Shown here: piece by piece, positions 32,973 to 42,426 of the stretch
Numbering within the stretch: the first letter of the stretch is position 1
Layout: the number at the start of each line of letters is the position of its first letter
DNA from: Anaerovorax odorimutans DSM 5092
GTDB taxonomy: Bacteria; Bacillota; Clostridia; Peptostreptococcales; Anaerovoracaceae
Direction: 5' to 3'
DNA: 64,000 nucleotides
Assembly (NCBI RefSeq): GCF_000426305.1
Contig: NZ_AUFC01000015.1
Span: 1-64,000 of the forward strand
Notes under the pieces: model-generated
Seen by the model: the letters and a program-made list of their open reading frames with translations, nothing else
The model's database searches: none
Told to the model about the DNA's origin: nothing
Position numbers and translations under genes: made by a program

Positions 32973-34164
32973 TACCTTTTATAAAATTATATCTGTTATT
33001 ATTGCAGTGATTCTTTGGTCGTATGTAATTGTCGAAGTTAATCCAACAAGTAAACAGACGATAAAGGATGTTCCTGTTCAATTGATAAATGAAGAAAATC
33101 TTACAGCAAGAGAATTGGCTATATATGGAGATACAGACTACAAAGTAGACGTTACAGTTGAAGGTAAAAGAGGAGACATTGCAAAAATAAAACCTGATGA
33201 AATTATTGCCAATGCGGATTTATTTGGGTTTACAATTGGTAAAAATTATATCCCTGTTACCGTTACAGTTCCGGATTCTTTAGAAGTTGTGGAAATAAAA
33301 TCTTCAAAAATAGTTGTAAATATAGAAGATTTAGTTGCAGCCAGCAAACCTGTTAAAGTAAGCTTTACAGGAACAACAAAGGAAAATACTGAAATAGGAG
33401 ATATTTCAACACAGCCAGAAGAGATTGAAGTATCAGGGGCAAAATCATATGTGAGTCAAGTATCCAATATACTGGTAGAAGTAGATTCATCAAAATTTAC
33501 AAAATCCGGAAATAAAATTCAAGCGGAAGCCATTCCTCTTAATTCAGATGGAGATCCGGTAAATAATGTGAGTTTATCGTCAGATTATGTGGATGTCAGC
33601 GCTAAACTGTATAATATAAAAGAGGTCAAACTCAACGTTGAAGTTAGCGGTGAGGCAGCATCATTTTATGAAATTAAAGGAATTAATAAACCATCTACAA
33701 TAAAGATTAAAGGATCAAAAGATGATTTGAAAGATATAACCGAAATAAGTGCAGAACCTATCGATATTACCGGAACAAAAACCACTGCAAATATTAAGAT
33801 TAAACCTATATTGCCAAAAGATATTGAAATTGCCAGTGATTCTAAAAACTTAGTGGTAAATATACAAATTAAAGGCATAACAACAAGATATTTTGACTAT
33901 AGTGCTAGTGAGATAGGTATTGAAAATTTACCTGAAAATCTCAGTGCAGATATTCAAACAGATAAAATAACTATAAAAGTATCGGCAAGTGAAGCCGTTA
34001 TCGCGAATCTTTCTAAGGGAGATTTTAAACCTTATATTAATTTAGCAAATGCTGCTAAAGAGACAACAAGTACTGCAGTATTGGTAAATTATAATAAGCA
34101 GGTTAATAATATTGAAATAAGTCCTGCAAATGTACAGATTCTTTTAAGTGAGGTAGAACAATAA
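32953..34164 (+). CDS. cdaR: CdaA regulator CdaR (YbbR-domain protein)
   Basis: This 403-residue protein has one N-terminal membrane helix (about 8-25, VIIAVILWSYVIVEVNP) and several tandem extracellular YbbR beta-domains. Each holds a strand pattern like IEVSGAKSYVSQVSNILVEV or IKIKGSKDDLKDITEISAEPI. It binds and adjusts CdaA in the membrane. Its start lies inside the end of cdaA (20-base overlap), with AGGAGG at 32943. It overlaps glmM by one base, so all three genes are coupled. Confidence 0.92.
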   Translation: MKMPRSNTFYKIISVIIAVILWSYVIVEVNPTSKQTIKDVPVQLINEENLTARELAIYGDTDYKVDVTVEGKRGDIAKIKPDEIIANADLFGFTIGKNYIPVTVTVPDSLEVVEIKSSKIVVNIEDLVAASKPVKVSFTGTTKENTEIGDISTQPEEIEVSGAKSYVSQVSNILVEVDSSKFTKSGNKIQAEAIPLNSDGDPVNNVSLSSDYVDVSAKLYNIKEVKLNVEVSGEAASFYEIKGINKPSTIKIKGSKDDLKDITEISAEPIDITGTKTTANIKIKPILPKDIEIASDSKNLVVNIQIKGITTRYFDYSASEIGIENLPENLSADIQTDKITIKVSASEAVIANLSKGDFKPYINLANAAKETTSTAVLVNYNKQVNNIEISPANVQILLSEVEQ

Positions 34165-35513
34165 TGAGTAGACTTTTTGGGACAGATGGAGTTAGAGGTA
34201 TTGCTAATTCTGAATTAACTCCGGAATTAGCGTTTAATTTAGGAAAGGCTGGTGCATATGTACTAAGTAAAAATCAACAAAGGCCGATTGTTTTGATTGC
34301 AAAGGATACAAGAGTTTCGGGAGATATGTTGGAGGATGCTATCAGTGCCGGAATACTTGCAATGGGTGGAAATGTAATAAAAGTAGGAGTGCTTCCAACT
34401 CCTGCAATTGCATATTTAGTAAAATATTATAAAGCAGATGCCGGCGTGGTGATTTCAGCCTCTCATAATCCTTTTGAATATAATGGAATTAAATTCTTTA
34501 ACAGTGAAGGGTTTAAGCTTGATGATGAGATTGAAGATGAAATAGAAGATATAATTATAAGAAATATAGATGTGAACAGTCATATAACAGGAGATAAGCT
34601 TGGCAGATGCCTTGAAGCTGAAGATAATGCCCTTTCTTTATATGCTGACTTTTTAAAGGGAACAATGGGAATGTCCCTTAAAGGAATGAAGCTTGTTATT
34701 GATTGCGCAAATGGAGCAGCTTATAAAGTTGGAGAAAAAGTTTTCAAAGAGCTTGGTGCAGAGGTTGTTACAATATTCAATAAACCTGATGGCATAAATA
34801 TTAATTGCGGATGTGGTTCTACCCATCCTGAGATGCTGCAAAAAACTGTCTTGAAGCACAATGCAGATTTAGGATTGGCTTTTGATGGAGATGCAGACAG
34901 ACTGATTGCTATAGATGAAAAAGGAAGAATCATTGATGGTGATAAAGTAATTTTGATTTGTACTAAAATGTTAAAATCAATGAATCAATTAGCTAAAAAT
35001 AAAGTTACAGTTACAGTTATGAGCAATATAGGATTTCATTTAGCGGCAAAAGAAATAGGATGCAATGTTGAGACTACTCAAGTTGGTGACAGGTATGTAC
35101 TTGAAAGTATGCTTAAAACAGGAAGCCAAATTGGCGGTGAACAATCTGGTCATATTATCTTTTTAAATCATACAACAACAGGGGATGGTATCTTGTCAGC
35201 ATTGCAATTAATTAAGGCTATAAAAATGTTAAACAAAAAACCTTCAGAGCTGTCAGATGAAATTGTAATTTATCCTCAAATTTTAAAAAATGCAAAAATT
35301 AAAAATGAAAATAAGAAAAAATATATAGATGATCCTGAAATCAGTAAAGAAATTAAAAAGGTAGAAGAAATGATGGCTGAAGAAGGAAGAGTTTTAATAA
35401 GACCTTCCGGCACAGAGCCTCTTGTTAGGGTTATGATTGAAGGAAAAAACATAGAGATTATTACTGGGCTGGCAGAGAAGCTTGCAGACCTTTTGGAAAA
35501 ACGCTTTGGTTAA
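34164..35513 (+). CDS. glmM: Phosphoglucosamine mutase GlmM
   Basis: This 449-residue enzyme converts glucosamine-6-phosphate to glucosamine-1-phosphate for peptidoglycan. The N-terminus is RLFGTDGVRGIAN. The phosphoserine loop ISASHNPFEYNGIK contains catalytic Ser100. The metal loop is DGDADRL, the sugar loop GGEQSGHI and the phosphate loop RPSGTEPLVRVM. Its start overlaps the cdaR stop (TAATG). In the same cluster, GlmM is known to bind and inhibit CdaA in Bacillus and other Firmicutes, so wall precursor flow and c-di-AMP may be linked. Confidence 0.96.
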   Translation: MSRLFGTDGVRGIANSELTPELAFNLGKAGAYVLSKNQQRPIVLIAKDTRVSGDMLEDAISAGILAMGGNVIKVGVLPTPAIAYLVKYYKADAGVVISASHNPFEYNGIKFFNSEGFKLDDEIEDEIEDIIIRNIDVNSHITGDKLGRCLEAEDNALSLYADFLKGTMGMSLKGMKLVIDCANGAAYKVGEKVFKELGAEVVTIFNKPDGININCGCGSTHPEMLQKTVLKHNADLGLAFDGDADRLIAIDEKGRIIDGDKVILICTKMLKSMNQLAKNKVTVTVMSNIGFHLAAKEIGCNVETTQVGDRYVLESMLKTGSQIGGEQSGHIIFLNHTTTGDGILSALQLIKAIKMLNKKPSELSDEIVIYPQILKNAKIKNENKKKYIDDPEISKEIKKVEEMMAEEGRVLIRPSGTEPLVRVMIEGKNIEIITGLAEKLADLLEKRFG

Positions 35514-35550
35514 TACAGCAAAATAAAGGGTAGATAGGAGGATATGAATT

Positions 35551-37380
35551 ATGTGCGGTATAGTAGGATATATTGGTGATGGGAATGCTACAGAAATTAT
35601 TATTGATGGATTAAAAAAATTAGAATACAGAGGATACGATTCTTCGGGAATCGCAGTGTATGAAGATCATAAAATTCTAGTAGAAAAAGTAAAAGGAAGA
35701 ATTGCAAATTTAGAAGAAAAAATAAAGGACAAAAAATTTACAAGTCATGTTGGAATAGGACATACAAGATGGGCTACTCATGGGGCTCCTTCTGATGTTA
35801 ATTCACATCCACACAGTAATATGGATAATTCAATTGCCGTAGTTCATAATGGTATTATTGAAAACTACATAGAACTTAAAGAGTGGTTAATAAAAAATCA
35901 TAATATTGTTTTTCGTTCAGAAACAGACACAGAAGTTATAGCACATCTTATAAGTGTTTTTTATGAAGATGATTTGACAGATGCAGTTTATAAGGCAGTA
36001 GAAAAAATGCGAGGTGCATATGCTATTGGTGTAGTATCAGCAAATGAACCTGATAAAATTGTGGCGGTGAGAAGAGATGCTCCTCTTATTGCAGGCCTCG
36101 GAGATGGGTGTAACTTTATTGCATCTGATATTCCTGCTTTATTAAAACATGTAAGAAAAATCTATTTAATTGAAAATAATGAAACCGTTGTTTTAACTAA
36201 AAATGATGTAAAGATTTATAATGCTGACAGAGAAGAAGTTAAAAGAGATGTTTTTAATGTAACTTGGGATGCAGATGCGGCTGAAAAAGAAGGCTATGAC
36301 CATTTCATGCTTAAAGAGATACATGAACAGCCTAAAGGAATTTCAGAAACTTTAAATAGACGTCTTGATGAAGATGGTATGATTAAATTAGATGGAATTA
36401 AACTTTCTAAAAATGATCTGGAAAAATTCAATAAGGTGTATATAGTAGCTTGTGGTACTGCATATCATGCAGGGCTTGTAGGCAAATTTATAATAGAGAA
36501 ATTAGCGAAAATTCCTGTGGAGGTTGATGTTGCATCAGAGTTCAGATACAGGGATCCTTTTGTGGATGAAAATACTTTATTTATTGCAATAAGTCAGTCA
36601 GGAGAAACCCTTGATACTTTAGCAGCGTTAAGAGAGGCAAAGAGCAAAGGGGCAAGAATTCTATCTGTTGTAAATGTGGTTGGAAGTTCAGTTGCAAGAG
36701 AATCAGACGATGTCTTTTATACTTGGGCAGGACCTGAGATTGCAGTGGCATCCACAAAGGCATATACTACACAGCTTGTGTGCATGTATTTAATAGCATT
36801 ATATATGGCAAAGACAAAGGAAATTATAGAAAAAGAGCTTTATGATAAATATATAGAAGAACTAAAGGAAATTCCAGAAAAGTTAAATACCATTTTAAAT
36901 AAAGAGCAGGATATATATGAAATGGCAAAGGATCTATATAAAAGAGAACAAGTTTTCTTTATAGGCAGAGGACCTGATGCTGGAGTTTCATACGAAGGAT
37001 CATTAAAGTTAAAAGAAATATCATATATAAATTCATTTGCTATTGCAGCCGGAGAATTAAAGCACGGAACAATTGCTTTAATAGAGCAGGGTACATTGGT
37101 AATTGCACTAGCTACACAAGATAAGCTTTTTGAGAAGATGCTTTCCAATATTCAAGAAGTAAAAGCAAGAGGGGCTTATGTAATTGGTCTTGCAAAGGAA
37201 AACAATAAGGATATTGAAACTCAGTCTGACAGAGTAATTTATATTCCTCAGTGTATGGATGAAGTTTCACCTTTACTTTCCGTAGTACCATTACAGATTC
37301 TAGCTTATTATATTTCTAAGCTGAGAGGCTGTGACATTGATAAACCAAAGAATTTAGCTAAATCTGTTACAGTAGAATAG
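35551..37380 (+). CDS. glmS: Glucosamine-6-phosphate synthase GlmS
   Basis: This 609-residue enzyme makes glucosamine-6-phosphate from fructose-6-phosphate and glutamine. The N-terminal glutaminase domain uses Cys2 (MCGIVGYIG) and holds HTRWATHG and the HPH segment. Two SIS domains follow, with ACGTAYHAG, SQSGETLDTL and the C-terminal KSVTVE ending. Its length is standard. Only 37 bases separate it from glmM, leaving no room for a glmS ribozyme. AGGAGG lies upstream of the ATG. Confidence 0.96.
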   Translation: MCGIVGYIGDGNATEIIIDGLKKLEYRGYDSSGIAVYEDHKILVEKVKGRIANLEEKIKDKKFTSHVGIGHTRWATHGAPSDVNSHPHSNMDNSIAVVHNGIIENYIELKEWLIKNHNIVFRSETDTEVIAHLISVFYEDDLTDAVYKAVEKMRGAYAIGVVSANEPDKIVAVRRDAPLIAGLGDGCNFIASDIPALLKHVRKIYLIENNETVVLTKNDVKIYNADREEVKRDVFNVTWDADAAEKEGYDHFMLKEIHEQPKGISETLNRRLDEDGMIKLDGIKLSKNDLEKFNKVYIVACGTAYHAGLVGKFIIEKLAKIPVEVDVASEFRYRDPFVDENTLFIAISQSGETLDTLAALREAKSKGARILSVVNVVGSSVARESDDVFYTWAGPEIAVASTKAYTTQLVCMYLIALYMAKTKEIIEKELYDKYIEELKEIPEKLNTILNKEQDIYEMAKDLYKREQVFFIGRGPDAGVSYEGSLKLKEISYINSFAIAAGELKHGTIALIEQGTLVIALATQDKLFEKMLSNIQEVKARGAYVIGLAKENNKDIETQSDRVIYIPQCMDEVSPLLSVVPLQILAYYISKLRGCDIDKPKNLAKSVTVE

Positions 37381-37413
37381 TAATTATCTAATTTGTAAAG
37401 GTGGAGACATGTT

Positions 37414-38724
37414 ATGACTTGTGAAGTCAAAACAAAAGAAGATAAAGATAGAAATATAAAAAAACTATGTATAATTTTAGGTAGTTTAGTTATTGTAATT
37501 GCACTTGGATTTTTTATAGCAGAACAAGTGATAAACTCTGTAGCAGATGCAAGGGAAAAAGCAGAAATCAAGGCAAGAAATGAAAAACTCCAAACAGAAC
37601 TAATTACCAAAGCAGAAAAACTTTACAAAGGTTATTATTATGATGAAGCTTTAGCATTATTAAATGAAAACATAAAATTGGAAAGTAAGGATGATGACAG
37701 AATTAAAGCCGAAATAGCTAAAATAGAAAATGCAAAATCATCTTTAGTTAAATATGAAGGTTCTGTAGAGCATGTATTTTTTCACAGTCTTATAATTTAT
37801 CCCGAGCTGGCTTTTGACGACAAGGGTCATCCGGCAGAAGGGTATAATATGTGGATGACTACGGTGAGTGAATTTAAAAAAATGCTGCCGGAGTTATTAA
37901 AACGAGGATATGTACTTTATAAATTATCAGACTATATCGAAATGGATTCACAAAACAAGATTAAGTTAAAGGATATATATCTGCCGCCGGGCAAAATTCC
38001 CCTCGTAATATCTGTGGATGATGTAAATTATTATGAATATATGAAACTTGACGGATTTGCCGAAAAATTAGTATTGGATGACAAGGGAAGAGTTTCTACA
38101 CAAGTAGTTACACCTGGTGGAGAAACGAAGATTACAAGAGACGGTGATGTTATACCTATATTAGACGATTATGTTGCTAAGCATCCTGAATTTTCGTGGC
38201 GAGGAGCAAAAGGAACAATTGCATTAACCGGCTATGAAGGTGCCTTGGGATATAGAATTACAGATAATTTACCTTCTGAAAAAGAGGATCAGCAAATGGT
38301 AAAGAAAATTGCTGATAAAATGAAAGAAAACGGCTGGCTTTTTGCTTGCCATAGCTATACTCATAACGGCTATTTTAGGACTGGTAAAGTGACAATGGCG
38401 CAGATGAGATCAGATATTGATGAATGGAAACAAAAAATAGAACCTTGGGTTGGTAAAACAAATATTTATATATCTCCTTTTGGTTATTGTCTTAATAACA
38501 ATGACCCAAGATATAGATATATAATTGAGTCAGGATTTAATATTTTTTGTAATGTAGGAAATGAAAGAAAAATTATTGTGAACTCAGATAATATTATAAT
38601 GCCAAGAGTAAATTTAGATGGATTTACAATGACAAACAGAAAAGAAGAAGTTAATCAGCATTATTTTAATGTGGATGATGTGATTGATACATCAAGACCA
38701 TTAATTAATGATAAGTTAAATTAA
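37414..38724 (+). CDS. Membrane-anchored NodB-type polysaccharide deacetylase
   Basis: This 436-residue protein has an N-terminal membrane anchor (about 19-38) and a coiled, charged stalk (about 45-110) with a TPR-like EKLYKGYYYDEALALLNE segment. A NodB-family domain follows. The metal-site motifs are SVDDVNYYE (Asp near 203) and FACHSYTHNG. ISPFGYCLNNNDPRYRYI fits the motif-3 region. It may remove acetyl groups from cell-wall glycans outside the cell, which fits its place after glmS. The sequence is divergent, so the substrate is uncertain. AAAGGTGGAG precedes the ATG. Confidence 0.78.
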   Translation: MTCEVKTKEDKDRNIKKLCIILGSLVIVIALGFFIAEQVINSVADAREKAEIKARNEKLQTELITKAEKLYKGYYYDEALALLNENIKLESKDDDRIKAEIAKIENAKSSLVKYEGSVEHVFFHSLIIYPELAFDDKGHPAEGYNMWMTTVSEFKKMLPELLKRGYVLYKLSDYIEMDSQNKIKLKDIYLPPGKIPLVISVDDVNYYEYMKLDGFAEKLVLDDKGRVSTQVVTPGGETKITRDGDVIPILDDYVAKHPEFSWRGAKGTIALTGYEGALGYRITDNLPSEKEDQQMVKKIADKMKENGWLFACHSYTHNGYFRTGKVTMAQMRSDIDEWKQKIEPWVGKTNIYISPFGYCLNNNDPRYRYIIESGFNIFCNVGNERKIIVNSDNIIMPRVNLDGFTMTNRKEEVNQHYFNVDDVIDTSRPLINDKLN

Positions 38725-38742
38725 ACGAGGGGGAAAAGGGTA

Positions 38743-39276
38743 ATGAAAAACAAAAAAATCTTATTAATTTTATTATGTTTCATAGTAGCTTTTAGTTTTA
38801 TGGCATGTTCGCTTAAAGGAAAGGAAGCTGATGCCACAGAAAAAAAGAGCTATAGTGCTCAGCTGTATTTCATAAATGAGGAATATCTTCTCAATGGAGA
38901 TGAGAGTTTAGACAAACTTGTAAAAGTTGACGTCTCTGAATTTAAAGCTTATGAAGGTGAGCAGTATTTGGATACAATTGATACTTATCTTCGCAGTGTA
39001 CCAGACGGCGAAGGATATGAAACAATGATTAGTGATAATATTCAATTTAATGATATCAAAGTAAAAGAAGGAACTGCATATGTGGATTTAAAGAATGAAG
39101 GCTTAAACGGTGGCTCTTTAGAAGAAATGTTATTGATAAATCAAATAGTAGAAACACTAACTAATAGTTTTGATGAAATCGATCAAGTTCAATTTTTAGT
39201 AGACGGAGAAGTGGTAGAAAGCCTTATGGGACATATGGATACTACTAAACCGTTTAAAAGCACAATTAATGAGTAG
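38743..39276 (+). CDS. GerMN-domain lipoprotein
   Basis: This 177-residue lipoprotein has a signal with lipobox SFMAC (Cys22) and a single GerMN (sporulation/germination) domain (about 38-165). Its pattern includes SAQLYFINEEYLL, YLRSVPDGEGY, KEGTAYVDLKNEGLNGG, and QIVETLTNSFDEIDQVQFLVDGE. GerM-type proteins work at the cell surface, and in Bacillus GerM takes part in engulfment-channel assembly during sporulation. Other GerMN lipoproteins are vegetative. GAGGGGGAAAAGGG lies upstream of the ATG, 18 bases after the deacetylase, so they are likely co-transcribed. Confidence 0.8.
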   Translation: MKNKKILLILLCFIVAFSFMACSLKGKEADATEKKSYSAQLYFINEEYLLNGDESLDKLVKVDVSEFKAYEGEQYLDTIDTYLRSVPDGEGYETMISDNIQFNDIKVKEGTAYVDLKNEGLNGGSLEEMLLINQIVETLTNSFDEIDQVQFLVDGEVVESLMGHMDTTKPFKSTINE

Positions 39277-39287
39277 AAGGAACTAAA

Positions 39288-39842
39288 ATGATAGAATACC
39301 AATTGATTAGATCTAGAAGAAAAACATTATCTCTTTATGTGAAATCAAATGGAAATGTTGAAGTTAGAGCACCGTACAGCGTTAGCATAGATTATATTAA
39401 TAATTTTGTAAACAAAAAATCAGCTTGGATTATAAACAGTAAAAAACGATTAGAGATTAAAAGGGAGAACAGACAGATAATTAAACTTTCGCAGGAAGAA
39501 GTGTTGCAATATAAAAATAAAGCAGAATCTTATTTAAGAACCCGTTGTGAATACTATTCAATGAGGATGGGAGTTAATTATAATAGGATTAGAGTAAATA
39601 AAGCTAAATCTAGATGGGGATCTTGCAGCGAAAAAGGTAATATTAATTTTACATACCGATTAATATTTGCTCCGAAGGAAGTAATTGATTATATTGTTGT
39701 ACACGAATTAGCTCATTTGAAAGAAATGAATCATTCAAAAAGGTTTTGGCATGTTGTTAATGAGATTATGCCTGACTATAAGGAAAGATGCAAAGTTTTA
39801 AAAGATTTTCAAATGAAAGTTGAAATTGTGGAGGGTAAATAA
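39288..39842 (+). CDS. YgjP-like zinc metallopeptidase (DUF45)
   Basis: This 184-residue protein matches the YgjP/DUF45 group. The N-terminus is a beta-rich region (RKTLSLYVKSNGNVEVRAPYSV). The catalytic part has SRWGSCSEKGNINFTYRLI, VVHELAHLKEMNHSKRFW (HEXXH plus a third His) and the end region MPDYKERCKVLK. It is a cytoplasmic zinc peptidase-like protein, often encoded near restriction or housekeeping genes; its substrates are unknown. AAGGAAC precedes the ATG. It overlaps the next gene by one base (TAATG). Confidence 0.88.
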   Translation: MIEYQLIRSRRKTLSLYVKSNGNVEVRAPYSVSIDYINNFVNKKSAWIINSKKRLEIKRENRQIIKLSQEEVLQYKNKAESYLRTRCEYYSMRMGVNYNRIRVNKAKSRWGSCSEKGNINFTYRLIFAPKEVIDYIVVHELAHLKEMNHSKRFWHVVNEIMPDYKERCKVLKDFQMKVEIVEGK

Positions 39843-40804
39843 TGAAAATTAGCAAGGATTATTACAGAGGCTGTTTGTTAGGCGGAGTAGTAGGAGATGC
39901 AGAAGGTTATGGTGTTTATGAAGGTGAAAAAAAATTAATTTCAGATAATTCTCAGCTCACTTTTTTTACAGTGGATGGACTTATTTGGGCAGATCATAAA
40001 GCAAATAAAAGAGGGGTGTATGCTTATATCCCTTGCCTGTTTTATTCTTATCAAAAGTGGCTATACACGCAGACAGGAAGTTTTGCTGACAAAAATTATG
40101 ATTTTTTATTTCCAAGTGAAATCCTTGAGTGTGAGGAATTGTTCGCAAGAAGAGGAGTAGGAAATACAAGTCTAGAATCCCTTGCGGGCAGTATAAATGG
40201 AAAATATGGAACTATTAAAAATAGAATAAATAACAGTAAAAGCTGTGGAGCAGTCATGAGAGCAGCACCTATTGGCATGTATTTTTGTAAAGATTCAAAG
40301 GAAGCTTACAACATGGGTTGTCAAGGCGGTGCCATTACACACGGTAATCCAAAAGGATTTCTACCAGCAGGCTTTTTAGCTTATATAATTTCAGATATAT
40401 TAAAAGGTGAGGATATTGAATCATCAGCTATGGGGGCTTTAGCTGAATTAAAAAAGGACGATGAAAAAGGTGAGATATATGCTATCTTAAAGAAAGCAAT
40501 CTTATTAGCAAAAAGTGATACAGATTGTCAAACGGCAATGGAGCAACTTGGGACAGGCTGGATTGGAAGTGAAGCCATGGCTTTAGCATTATATTGTTCT
40601 TTAAAATTTGAAAATGATTTTGAAATGGCAATAAACGTAGCATCACATTATTCAGGAAACAAGGATACTATATCATCAATTTGTGGGAATCTTTTGGGAG
40701 CACATCTTGGAAGTTTGGAAATTCCATATAAATGGGTACATGAAACAGAACTTACATATTTTGCGGTAACAGGAGCCGATAAATTACTAAATACAGTAAA
40801 ATAA
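39842..40804 (+). CDS. ADP-ribosylglycohydrolase family protein
   Basis: This 320-residue protein resembles DraG-type ADP-ribosyl hydrolases. It has YYRGCLLGGVVGDAEGYGV at the start and the central segment GVGNTSLES then NNSKSCGAVMRAAPIG. It also has ITHGNPKGFLPAGFLAYII and HYSGNKDTISSICGNLLGAHLG. The first acidic motif, usually TDDT, is SDNSQL here, so one of the metal-binding Asp positions is changed. Activity may therefore differ from classical members, removal of ADP-ribose being only the family expectation. It is coupled to the peptidase gene by a one-base overlap. Confidence 0.82.
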   Translation: MKISKDYYRGCLLGGVVGDAEGYGVYEGEKKLISDNSQLTFFTVDGLIWADHKANKRGVYAYIPCLFYSYQKWLYTQTGSFADKNYDFLFPSEILECEELFARRGVGNTSLESLAGSINGKYGTIKNRINNSKSCGAVMRAAPIGMYFCKDSKEAYNMGCQGGAITHGNPKGFLPAGFLAYIISDILKGEDIESSAMGALAELKKDDEKGEIYAILKKAILLAKSDTDCQTAMEQLGTGWIGSEAMALALYCSLKFENDFEMAINVASHYSGNKDTISSICGNLLGAHLGSLEIPYKWVHETELTYFAVTGADKLLNTVK

Positions 40805-40846
40805 ACAAAAACTATTTTATTATTTCACAGAAAAGGAGAAAAAATT

Positions 40847-42097
40847 ATGATACAAAATGAAATCAGAGATATTAATTTAGCACCTTCTGGGAGACAAAAG
40901 ATTGAGTGGGTTAGAAATAATATGCCTATTTTAAGAGGTTTAGAAGATGAATTTTTAAAGACAAAGCCTTTTGAGGGAATAAAAATCTCTTTATCTGTAC
41001 ATCTTGAGGCGAAGACGGCTTATTTATGTGAAGTTCTTGCATCCGGTGGAGCTGATATGTCAGTTACAGGAAGCAATGTTCTTTCCACACAAGATGATGT
41101 TGCGGCAGCTTTAGCAAAAGAAGGCATGAAGGTATATGCTTATCATGGCGCAACTCAGGAAGAATATGACAGACACATTGAAATGACACTTGAGCATAAA
41201 CCAAATATAATAATAGACGATGGCGGAGATCTAGTAGGGCTGATTCATAATAAAAGACCTGACTTAGGAGAAGAAGTTTGGGGTGGCTGTGAGGAAACCA
41301 CAACAGGAGTAATCAGATTAAAAGCCATGGAAAATGAAGGGATTTTAAAATTCCCAATGGTAGCTGTAAATGATGCGCAGTGCAAGCATATGTTTGATAA
41401 TAGGTATGGAACAGGTCAATCTGTTTGGGACAGTATAATGAGAAATACAAATTTAATTGTTGCAGGAAAAACTGTAGTTGTTGCAGGATATGGCTGGTGC
41501 AGTAGAGGTATTGCAATGAGAGCGGCTGCTTTAGGTGCAAGTGTTATTGTAACTGAAATCAATCCTGTTAGGGCTATTGAAGCAAGGATGGATGGCTATG
41601 CTGTTATGACAATGAAAGAAGCAGCACCTCATGGAGATATATTCGTAGCTGCCACAGGTTGTAATAAAGTTATTACTATGGAGCATATGCTTACTATGAA
41701 GGAAAGAGCTATATTAACAAATGCAGGACACTTCAATGTTGAAATTGATATGGAATCAGTAGAAAAAGAAGCAATCGAGAAGAAAGAAACACGTAAAAAT
41801 ATAATGGGCTATAAATTGTCAAACGGTAAGTGGATAAATATTATAGCTGAAGGGAAGCTTGTTAACATTGCAGCAGCAGATGGTCATCCGGCAGAAATTA
41901 TGGATATGAGTTTTGCGGTACAATGCTTATCAGCTTTATATATTAAGAATAATAAAGATAAATTAGAAAACAAAGTTATAGATGTTTCGGAAGAAATTGA
42001 TGAAATTGTAGCAACAAGAAAATTAGCTGCATGGGGAATAGACATAGATAAACTTACAGAAGAGCAAGTAAAATATTTAAACAGTTGGAATTTATAA
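40847..42097 (+). CDS. ahcY: Adenosylhomocysteinase
   Basis: This 416-residue enzyme splits S-adenosylhomocysteine to adenosine and homocysteine, recycling the product of methyltransferases. It has LSVHLEAKTAYL, DGGDLVGLIH, GGCEETTTGV, KFPMVAVNDAQCKHMFDNRYGTG and the NAD-binding loop VAGYGWCSRGIAMRAAALGA. TNAGHFNVEID follows, then AADGHPAEIMDMSFAVQ. It is the shorter form common in bacteria and archaea without the 40-residue insert. AAGGAG precedes the ATG. It stands apart from methionine-cycle genes and ends in a strong terminator. Confidence 0.95.
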   Translation: MIQNEIRDINLAPSGRQKIEWVRNNMPILRGLEDEFLKTKPFEGIKISLSVHLEAKTAYLCEVLASGGADMSVTGSNVLSTQDDVAAALAKEGMKVYAYHGATQEEYDRHIEMTLEHKPNIIIDDGGDLVGLIHNKRPDLGEEVWGGCEETTTGVIRLKAMENEGILKFPMVAVNDAQCKHMFDNRYGTGQSVWDSIMRNTNLIVAGKTVVVAGYGWCSRGIAMRAAALGASVIVTEINPVRAIEARMDGYAVMTMKEAAPHGDIFVAATGCNKVITMEHMLTMKERAILTNAGHFNVEIDMESVEKEAIEKKETRKNIMGYKLSNGKWINIIAEGKLVNIAAADGHPAEIMDMSFAVQCLSALYIKNNKDKLENKVIDVSEEIDEIVATRKLAAWGIDIDKLTEEQVKYLNSWNL

Positions 42098-42117
42098 AAG
42101 AATAAAAAAATATTATA

Positions 42118-42156
42118 AAAAAAGTCCCCGCTGGCAAATGCCAGAGGGGCTTTTTA
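42118..42156 (+). terminator. Strong terminator after ahcY
   Basis: AAAAAGTCCCC and CTGGCA pair with TGCCAG and GGGGCTTTTT around an AA loop with one mismatch, followed by a T-run. It may also serve the opposing small gene. Confidence 0.88.
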
Positions 42157-42179
42157 GGTTTTTACATTGTGTAGTAGTT

Positions 42180-42299
42180 TTAGCAACATGAATAGCTGTT
42201 GCAGTTACAGAAAATGATAACCAGTAGTAGAAAGAAGAATAATAAGCTGGTATCAATTCCTCCACAACCTCCGGAAAGGAGTCCACATCTGTCTGACAT
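42180..42299 (-). CDS. Small Cys/Gly-rich single-span membrane peptide (YjcZ-like)
   Basis: This 39-residue peptide reads MSDRCGLLSGGCGGIDTSL, then the hydrophobic helix LFFFLLLVIIF and the Cys-rich end CNCNSYSCC. AGGTGATT lies before the ATG. Its layout (Cys/Gly-rich head, one helix, Cys-rich tail) resembles small clostridial and bacillar spore-associated peptides of the YjcZ type and is often missed by gene finders. It is transcribed towards ahcY, between it and gltX, and ends near the shared terminator. Its function is unknown and a spore or membrane role is only a guess. Confidence 0.65.
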   Translation of the reverse strand: MSDRCGLLSGGCGGIDTSLLFFFLLLVIIFCNCNSYSCC

Positions 42300-42426
42300 T
42301 ATTAATCACCTGCTTCTTAAAAATTTTGTTTGTATTATAAAGTATGAAGTTAGAGCTAAAAAGGTGCTATTAATATAAAAATAAATTTTAAATTAAATAT
42401 AAGAAAGCAAGCATAATTTTAAAATA

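Noticed and set aside
35513-35551. glmS ribozyme upstream of glmS
   Set aside because: Only 37 bases separate glmM and glmS, too few for the ribozyme.
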